The notes under the pieces are model-generated. The model had not been told where the DNA came from. It saw only the letters and a list, made by a program, of their open reading frames with translations, and ran no database searches. From Triatoma infestans (lineage: Eukaryota; Arthropoda; Insecta; Hemiptera; Reduviidae), in the NCBI GenBank assembly GCA_011037195.1, contig JAAEAF010000357.1, forward strand, positions 62,001-126,000: 64,000 nt of DNA. The letters are read 5' to 3'. This document shows, piece by piece, positions 56,911 to 64,000 of the stretch. Every line of letters starts with the position of its first letter. Within the stretch, counting starts at the first letter, position 1. The translations under genes were made by a program, and so were the position numbers.

Positions 56911-57883
56911 AGAGTAATAGCACTAAGCATGGGAGAGCCCAAACCAAAGAGCAGATGGGGTTGTTTCAGTCGTTTTCAAGGCAGCCTGCCTAGGGAACCC
57001 CGAAATAAAATCTTATAGTCTTCCAGATTGCGATTGAGTGGCGGGGCCGGGTCTCTCTCTTAAATAAAGTTTCTCAAACTTCCGAACCTAAAACAAATTA
57101 AGCAATGGATTGATTCAATAGGCACTGATAAAGGCAACGGAAAAGGATTATTCGCTTTGGACGTGGAATGTCAAAGGTTTAGATAAAAAATATAAAGAAA
57201 CAGAAGAGAGTTTTGAAAGGTGAAATATCTAGATGGCAGAACTGTCGGGAAACTCCTTCCATTTAATCTAAATGTATAATTATTATTATTACTGTTGCAT
57301 AATAAATTATATATTATACAGATATGGAAACAAAATTACAGAATACATAATATGTAAATTTAATTATTGTTTAATTTAATATTAATAGTTTTAATTATGT
57401 ACCCCAATGCCTGGCTTAATAAAACAATTAATAGTCCATTATTTTGTTTCATGTTTTCATTTATATACTTATTCCATTAAAATATTTAAGAAGTGAAATA
57501 AATTAAAATCATGAAATGAATTAAAAAAAATCAACTCTGCGAAGAAACAGACGGAAGTTCAGTTTCAAGAAAAGTTAGGCGCCAAAGTAATATCGCCCTC
57601 CAAAGTGAACTGTCAGTCCCTCTTCAAAATGTTGACCATCACGTCTCCACAGCACTCACTACAGCCCATTACATACACGTATACATATTATGTATATAAC
57701 ACTGTGACGAAAGTCGTCCTTGACAATGAGAACATTTATGTATATACTGTATTTGACCATAAAAACTAAAATTGTAATAAAAAATTTTAATTCTACAAAA
57801 AACTTTTTGATTTGGGGGAGATTACTTTATTAAAAAAGTAAAAAAAATTTAACGGCTCTCCCATGCTGAGTGCTATTACTCTT
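56911..57883. repeat. Inverted repeat pair of about 30 bp around AT-rich DNA
   Basis: GAGTAATAGCACTAAGCATG with GGGAGAGCC (56,911-56,940) is inverted, with one mismatch, at about 57,854-57,882. AACCAAAG occurs at both ends but in different relative positions, so this is not a simple pair of transposon ends. The interior is AT-rich with no ORF. Either a rearranged DNA element or two inverted copies of a short repeat. Confidence 0.45.
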
Positions 57884-57889
57884 GTCTTT

Positions 57890-59150
57890 GGTTCAAAGAT
57901 CGTTCCGAATTCGATTCCTGGTAGGGGATTCAATAAATTTATTTCGTGATTTCAAATTCTGACGCTTCTCTGGTGCTGAATTTTTTAAAAATATAAGTGA
58001 CATCTTATAATAATCCTGAATTAATGATATAGAAGCTGATGAAGGTGGGGGCGGGTGAAGGGGGGAACCAATCTGCTCATCTGTTGCTTGCACTCTGATA
58101 ATGAAAACAAGCAAAAAAAGTAAAACATTAACCGAACTTCCTCTGGCAGTAATTTTCCGATTGCTCTAAATGACCACAGCTTCATCAAACTTTTATTAAA
58201 TATTTAATTGCCTTTAGTATTATTAGGACTGTACACTCTAATGAAATGGCATTTTAGATAGTAACATAAAGTCCCGGCGAAGAGTTATGATTGTTAGAGG
58301 GATGGCGGGTTAGGCTGTTGTGAGTCGCTTTAAGAATGATGTGGCTGTTAGAATTGTTTGCTTGTTCTAACGGTGGTGAGCTAGTGTGGCCCCTGGTGTA
58401 ACCCTTCAAGGTTGATATTGGTGTTGAGTGGCTGATCTGAAAATTAAATAAAATGGAATAAAAGTATAATTGCCCCATCCGTAAAGACTATCACGATATA
58501 CCATATCTGACAAATATCGCTATTGTCGTTTCAAAACAGTCCTGCTTCGTAGATCGGGAAGTGAAAACAATTAAATTGAAAAGTGCATCGACAACAACAA
58601 GGTAATATTTTTGATATAAATGAAATAGCATCACTGCCTACCTCAAACCAGGGTAAAGGCGAATCTTTTTTATACTTCATTAACATATTAATTTTGGTTA
58701 TTTTAGTACTCTTGACATGTGTAGCATGGGTGAACAAATGGACGATAAATCCTGAATTATAAGTACCAGTTTTCTTACATCCTGATTAATACTTCCTAGT
58801 ATCCAGTCATTTTTAGTCGTCTTTAAAGTTTAACTTTACAGATTCTTACTCTTCGAAGTTGATTTGGTGACTGAGCTCCGACAATCTGAGGAAATAATGA
58901 TTGTCGGCTTTATTCAATTTTCTTATCGATAGAAACAGCTTATAGACTGTTGAAGTTGAAGCTCACATTCGCCAATACTTGTAATGGCGTGACAGGGCGG
59001 TAATTGTAATGTGCGTAGTTGACGTACGCGTGGTAGAGGCGCCTTAATACGGTTGCTAATAGAACTATCGAGTTCAGCTTTTTATTTATAACGAATTTGC
59101 TAGCGATTGGTTCCATTGCATATTATAAAGTGGTACTTCCAGGTTATTAA
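57890..59150. other. Unassigned DNA
   Basis: A CCGAATTCGATTCCTGG segment at about 57,905 resembles a T-arm but lacks a matching A-box structure. 58,860-59,060 is less AT-rich and unassigned. Weak DR similarity at about 58,150-58,260. Confidence 0.45.
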
Positions 59151-59154
59151 CTAA

Positions 59155-59522
59155 TTTCCTGTTGATCCCCTCCGGTGATGCCCCAAAGTTGAGCTTCCGA
59201 TTATTCGTTCCTGAGTGTTATTCTGTTCTTACATACACACACCAATTTTTTTTTAAAAAAATCACGTTTTCAGACTCTGGGGACCTAAAAACCTGTTATT
59301 TCCGGTAAAAAATCCAACATCTATAGAAGAAAGTGAAAATTCCTGTTGATCCCCTCCGGTGATGCCCCAAAGTTGAGCTTCCGATTATTCGTTCCTGAGT
59401 GTTATTCTCTTCTTACATACATACACCAATTTTTTTTTAAAAAAATCACGTTTTCAGACTCTGGGGACCTAAAAACCTGTTATTTCCGGTAAAAAGTCCA
59501 ACATCTATAGAAGAAAGTGAAA
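59155..59522 (+). repeat. Tandem duplication of a DR segment (2 x 184 bp)
   Basis: Units at 59,155-59,338 and 59,339-59,522 differ at only about three to five positions. Each contains TTCCTGTTGATCCCCTCCGG, GTTCCTGAGTGTTATTCT, ACATACACACACCAATT (with one change) and TATTTCCGGTAAAAA, i.e. a diverged DR 3' region. Near-identity shows a recent local duplication. Confidence 0.85.
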
Positions 59523-59524
59523 AA

Positions 59525-60270
59525 ACAAAAAAAAACTAACTACAACAATTAACAGAAAATTCTTGTTTATAGTCAATATTTTATAAACTGATATTTGAAA
59601 AGATTGAGAATAAACAGATAAAGAAGGAGAAAGGAAGCTAAGCAATATAGTTACAACATTTTCAAAGTGTTAAGATCATAAAATTTTGGCATTTAACAAC
59701 GATAACGAAGAGATTAAAATAAAAAATAAATAATAATAATAATAATAATAATAAACAAAAAATTACGTTATTATAAACATTATGGTAATTTTTCTAAATA
59801 GACGTCATGAGATAGAAGAAGGAGGAGAAGAGGTGAGATAGAAGGAATAGAAGAGGAGGGCAATATAACAAAAAAAAAAGAAAAAAAAGAGACCGGTTTT
59901 GGTGATCGTAAATCGCCATCAAGTGGCTGGCCAAAGGAGAATTATCGCCGTACGTGGCAGCAACTTCCCCAAGTATGGGGCCCCGGCCGTAGCTAACCGG
60001 TTTGGGCACCAAGTGAGTGTGTATGTGTTGTTTTGTTAATGCGCGCCAGTTCCGATCGGACGGAATGTGTTCCAACTAATATGTTTCACATAACCATCAA
60101 GTATATTATAAGAAAGTTATATAAACCCCTTCATATATGTATACATACATATACATATCTTATTCAATACAAATATTAATACTTTACTTTTATCTAATAT
60201 AGGGTTTTATAAGAAAAAAAAAATAGCATATCGTAATAATATAAGCTGCAGAATTTTAAAGGGATTTCTT
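59525..60270. other. Unassigned DNA with an AAT microsatellite
   Basis: (AAT)n at about 59,731-59,753. 59,930-60,075 is GC-richer, with a minus-strand ORF that has no recognisable motif. Confidence 0.5.
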
Positions 60271-60711
60271 CACAAAAAATCTGGTGGGAAACAATCACAC
60301 GACACTCTCTTGGTGCAATCAATAATTGACTAATTTAATACAAACATATAATTCTTAGTACATATTTTAGTTGCCTTCAATTTACATGAATGGGAGAATT
60401 TAAACTGTATAAAACCATCTTTTTTAGAATCACATCCGCATTCCACAAAAACCCCCCCGTCTTAAATAAATTGTCCACGAAAAATTTACAAACAAAACTG
60501 ATAGGTTTCTGTATTAGTATAATTAGTATAACAAGTTTAATGACACCTGTCATTAATTTTATGGAGAAAAGCGCAGAAAACAGGAAAAATTGAAAGTCCT
60601 AGTTCAGGGCAATCCATTTTTTTATTTATTATTAAACTCTCAATTTTGGCAACATATTTAATTCTGATTAATATTGTATGGATGATAAAATGGTAGAAAA
60701 TATGACAATAG

Positions 60712-61013
60712 TATAATGGAGTTGTTGAGGAGAGAAATTAGGTTTGATTGAATGAACGAGATCTGAAGACATTGTTATAATGTAGCTACTATAAGTTTAT
60801 TCTAACTGCACTGGACTTTATAATGATTTTGATAGAATAAAAGGTGGGAGTAGAGATATGACACGATGCGATATATGGTTGAATCTGATAGATATCCTCT
60901 AGATAGATTCTCACTGGCTTATATACACAGGTTCTCCCACTCTAGCCTGCTTAAGTCAGAGAATAGTCTCTCTTAACTAGAGAGAGCCTCTCTTCTCTCT
61001 GCTGGATGCCATT
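60712..61013 (+). repeat. LTR-like repeat, copy 2, with 7-bp flanking duplication
   Basis: ACAATAG occurs at 60,705-60,711 and 61,014-61,020, exactly at the break in the DR copy. Shares CTGGACTTTATA and GTTCTCCCACTCTAGCC with copy 1 at 23,560-23,800. Possible solo LTR; the ends (TATAATGG and GCCATT) are not a standard TG...CA pair. Confidence 0.5.
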
Positions 61014-61383
61014 ACAATAGCACTTAAGTGGAAAGCATAACTCCCGCTTCAAAACTACTCTATAACGAATTTTCACGAAGAACTGGTATAAATAAAAGTT
61101 GTAGCTGTTTGTATAATGTAGTTAATATACTAAGTTTAAAGGATAATCGTTGCAGCTGTTTTCCAGAAAATCTCAAAAAAAACTGAATAATCTATTCATT
61201 AAATACCGGCTGAACGGATTTTTACTAAGATATTTTATTGCTAGGTTTTCCTCTGGAACATAGACGAAATATCAAATTTTAATAGTGTTTCTAATGTATA
61301 TAATATTGTTGTGGTGGTTGGATCCGCAATGCTGGATAACATCTGGTATTTTATCCATCACAGCATGCATATTTATTTCCTTC

Positions 61384-61418
61384 CTGACTATCGGTTTCGG
61401 ATTTTCATCCATCGTCAG
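61384..61418 (-). ncRNA. Hammerhead-like motif, variant
   Basis: On the minus strand: core CTGACGA, stem II GGAT and ATCC closed by a GAAA tetraloop, then GAAA. The ACCGGT segment has decayed to ACCGAT. Probably inactive. Confidence 0.6.
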
Positions 61419-62149
61419 AATAAATTCACCCAACTTCGTGTAGAGAGTTCACTTCAACGTAATGTTTCTGTTGCACTCACACTTGTTGGTTTTATATAAG
61501 TATGCGGGGAGGTTATAAGGTTATGTTACTATGTGTATGTGATTAAGGACAAAATTGAATTATTATAAATTACTAAACATACTCTTACTGCAATTTAAAC
61601 ATAAAATAATATCATTTAAAAATAAGCATGAAAAAATAAAAACGAATACATTTGATTTCCTCTAATATTTATTTTAACACTTCTCCAATTTGCCGTTTGC
61701 TGCCAACCTTCTTACATATCAACTTACTCACATATTTCCTGTATTAACCCTGCTTGTATTTCACATTTATTTATTATTTGTACAAGCTTTTTACTCTCCA
61801 TAAACTTTACATCGCCTTTGTTCAAACTTTATCTATTCTTATTAGTACAGTATACTCTCTGAAATAACTTATCGCCCCCCCTAAAAAAATAACTTGATAA
61901 AACACTGAGCATATTTAACAACACTATTAAAATTCAGTTATGGAGTATTCTGCAAAATAGAATCCAAATCTATTATACACTATTTTCTAATGTCTAATCA
62001 TAATTTATAATAATTCAATTTTTTCATTAATCACACACACACATAGTAACATAACCTTATAACCTCCACGCATTCTTATATAAAACCAACAAGTGTGAGT
62101 GTAACAAAAACATTACGTTGAAGTGAACTCTCTACACGAACTTGGTGAA

Positions 62150-62192
62150 TTTATTCTGACGATGGATGAAAATCCGAAACCGGTCAGGAAGG
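62150..62192 (+). ncRNA. Hammerhead ribozyme motif, variant core
   Basis: CTGACGA (62,156-62,162), stem II GGAT and ATCC around a GAAA tetraloop (62,164-62,175), GAAA, ACCGGT and cleavage residue C (62,185). Stem I is weaker: ATTTATT against AGGAAGG gives A-T and G-T pairs with a mismatch. The core fits CUGANGA. Confidence 0.7.
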
Positions 62193-62759
62193 AAATAAAT
62201 ATGCACGCTACGACGGATAAAATACCAGATTTATATAATATTATTTAGGAGGCACAACCATATATTGTATTGGAGTGGTTCTGTAACCGAAAACCTCATG
62301 CTACTGTTCCCTCAGAACCCCCCCCCCCCTCAAAAATCCATTTTCCCCAGAAAATGTTTCAAATAAAAGTGATAAGATGTTTAGATGTAATGGATATTAT
62401 ACGAAGTTTAAAGAGAATCGTTAGAGCCATTTTCGAGAAAATCATGAACTGAAAAAACAACCATTCAATAAAATCGCACTTCCGGTAGACGGATTTTGAC
62501 CGATATCTTCGGGTCAGATGCATTTATTGTGCCTAAACTGAATACTAAGTTTGAGCTTCCTGCGATTTTTCGTTTTTGACTTAAGCTTTTGTCTCACAAG
62601 TGTGCATACATGCACATGCACACATACGCACAGACTATTTGCTAAAAACATTTTTTTTCGTTCCCAGATGACTTCAATACATGTACTTCCGGTAAAAACG
62701 TAATTTCGAAAAATTGTTCCGATCGTAATACTTCTTAAAATAGAAGTAAAAGAAAGTAA

Positions 62760-63760
62760 TATGGTGTGGAACACTTCCTGTTTCCCTTTTCTTACTGCAA
62801 TTGACATAATCATTAGTGAAAAATCGGTTCACATTATAGGTACAGCTAATAAATACATAACTAAACTAAAAATAACACTCGAGGATAGCATGACTTTACT
62901 ATACCCCTCCAAAGAAGAGCTCCCACCCACAATCTACTTACTTGGAAAAAATCTACTTACAAGTAAAAGTGACAAGTACAAGAATACAGAATATTGTAAA
63001 AAACTGAAGAAAAAAAAAAGTTCAGTAAAAGCCGCATTTCCGGTCAATCAAAGTTTCTTTAAATACGGAACTTTGGCAAGAAATTTAATTGCCATTAATA
63101 CTATGTAGATAATAGAATCGTATAATATCCGGAAAAATGTTTTAAATAAAAGTATTTTAAAAAAAAATCATTGGAGATGTTTTTGAGAATTACAAAAAAA
63201 TAAAAATTCCCTCAAAGTAAATTTTCGATTGTCCTATTTTGGCCTAAAACTTAAACCAATCCTCCCTTGTATTACTTAAACCAAATATCAACTTTTGTTC
63301 TTTCTGTGATTTTTCCATTTATGAATTATGCTGAACCCTCTTGAAACAGCTAGGTGCCTTATACGCACTACATTTAGTTACCAGTCAATATGGGCGAGCT
63401 CAGAAACCGTCAAGGAAAAGGTACGGGGCCCTTGCGACGCCCAGAGGTCGAATCCAGCCGGATGCCCAAAGGAGTTGGGGCGGCTAACTTTCGAATGTTG
63501 ACTGGTCACGACTACCTGCAGAGGCATTTGCATCGTTTGGGGCTCATGGACAGCGCCATATGCCCTTTATGTGAGATCCCGACTCGGAGATGACGAGGGA
63601 GCATCTGTTGGAGATGCTCGCGATGAATATAACTCAAGGATAGCTACCCTTTATTGGACTGCTCGCCAGGGTATGGCTTGATGACAACACAAATCGGCGT
63701 TACAAAAAAAACTATGCTGAACCCTATCTTTCACTCACTACAAACCATTAGAAAAATTTG
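62760..63760 (+). repeat. DR repeat copy, interrupted by a LINE 3' end
   Basis: Starts TGGTGTGGAACACTTCC, has monomers with CGCATTTCCGGTCAATC and TTGGAGATGTTTTTGAG, then CTGTGATTTTTCCATTTATG. It is broken at 63,339 and resumes at 63,713 for a short stretch. Confidence 0.7.
63340..63712 (+). mobile_element. LINE 3' end with 13-bp target-site duplication
   Basis: TATGCTGAACCCT flanks the insertion at 63,327-63,339 and 63,713-63,725. The frame reads MGELRNRQGKGTGPLRRPE, then ANFRMLTGHDYLQRHLHRLG, then SAICPLCEIPT. This is the NFRLLTGHD...HLHRLG...CPLC block at the C-terminus of RNase H-bearing insect LINEs. After frameshifts near 63,590, EYNSRIATLYWTARQGMA and a stop close the ORF. A short A-run before the right TSD is the poly(A) tail. 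A 5'-truncated target-primed insertion, related to but distinct from the 37-kb fragment. Confidence 0.9.
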
Positions 63761-64000
63761 ATGCTTTGCGTAATTTGATGATTAAATTCATAATTTTTTT
63801 TTTCTTTTTTGAGTTGTTTCTTGATACTGGAATAATTCACAGCACTATTCAATTCAGAATGACTCACACACCTTATTTGGTAGAAATATATCCAATTAGG
63901 TTTCAATTTTGTTGAGTTTCAATTGTATTTTCTTTAATAATATCATCTTACAAATCTAACATAAACCAATAGACACCCCAGATTTGCCTCTTCTTACTTA
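63761..64000. other. AT-rich DNA, nothing recognised
   Basis: No feature recognised up to the window end. Confidence 0.6.

Larger units (their letters stand above)
61308..62231. mobile_element. Penelope-like element remnant, long arms with variant hammerheads
   Basis: TATATAATATT (11 bp) flanks the element at 61,297-61,307 and 62,232-62,242. Inverted arms of about 200 bp (61,340-61,555 and 62,035-62,231) enclose about 480 bp of AT-rich non-coding DNA. The left end carries extra sequence (GTTGTGGTGGTTGGATCCGC) with no right-end partner; the same type of tail occurs in the 16-kb and 49-kb copies, so tail sequence is shared while the ribozyme region differs. The centre has no RT or GIY-YIG motif. 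Confidence 0.75.
60278..62755 (+). repeat. DR repeat, one full copy split by two insertions
   Basis: Starts TCTGGTGGGAAACAATCACA at about 60,279 and ends with a terminal AGAAGTAAAAGAAAGT at about 62,752. Between them DR landmarks continue in register across a 302-bp insertion (60,712-61,013) and a 924-bp insertion (61,308-62,231), each with its own TSD. Without them the copy is about 1.23 kb. The next DR copy starts only a few bases after its end, in the same orientation. Confidence 0.8.

Noticed and set aside
57890..57945. tRNA-like SINE head near a T-arm-like sequence
   Set aside because: Only the T-arm resembles a tRNA; no A-box or acceptor stem at proper spacing.
59731..59753. CRISPR-like or regulatory direct repeats
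   Set aside because: Simple AAT microsatellite; the other short direct repeats in the window are likewise simple repeats or element copies without spacer-repeat structure.

Overview
The window looks like gene-poor DNA from a large, AT-rich, repeat-dense animal genome. An arthropod is most likely, and a hemipteran-type insect is a guess from the style of the repeats rather than something the sequence proves. I found no convincing host protein-coding gene, no functional tRNA or rRNA gene and no CRISPR array. What can be supported is almost entirely mobile DNA in several nested layers, separated by AT-rich sequence with no recognisable content.

The oldest and most abundant layer is a non-coding dispersed repeat, called DR here, that recurs in both orientations across the window. 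Read in its + orientation it starts with TCTGGTGTGAAACACTC followed by ACTTTCTCTTACTCC, holds two or more internal subrepeats of about 290 bp and a (CA/GT)n tract, and ends in a hairpin finishing with AGTAAGAGAAAGT. Full copies are about 1.0-1.25 kb, for example 29,036-30,054. Younger elements sit inside it, several with clear target-site duplications (TSDs).

The most striking layer is a set of about nine short Penelope-like retroelement remnants carrying hammerhead-ribozyme motifs, often two motifs facing opposite ways. Five have clear TSDs of 10-14 bp: 16,041-16,346; 20,229-20,626; 49,301-49,657; 53,735-53,986; 61,308-62,231. Degenerate relatives lie at 1-260, 24,960-25,195, 26,762-26,960 and 27,270-27,540. 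The best motifs keep the conserved core, stem II, a 4-bp stem I and a self-complementary stem III segment (ACCGGT or ACGT) that would favour dimeric ribozymes.

Other mobile DNA: seven LINE reverse-transcriptase or 3'-end fragments (770-1,230 minus; 7,998-9,228 plus; 22,870-23,290 plus; 26,390-27,250 minus; 37,205-37,510 plus; 42,330-43,012 plus; 63,340-63,712 plus with a 13-bp TSD); a hAT-like element with 8-bp TSDs (4,864-5,679); a PIF/Harbinger-like element with TTA TSDs and a decayed MADF-domain ORF (39,667-40,391); two tRNA-derived SINE heads (4,347-4,420 minus; 12,595-12,837 plus); and two LTR-like copies (23,560-23,800; 60,712-61,013). A 69-residue exon-like ORF (15,394-15,600 minus) lies in DNA that interrupts a DR copy, so it more likely belongs to a mobile element than to a host gene.

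Nothing here forms an operon or pathway. The layout is best read as a history: DR copies first, then LINE, SINE, hAT and Harbinger insertions, then the ribozyme-bearing elements, which interrupt DR at 16 kb, 49 kb, 53.7 kb and 61 kb and a LINE at 26.8 kb.
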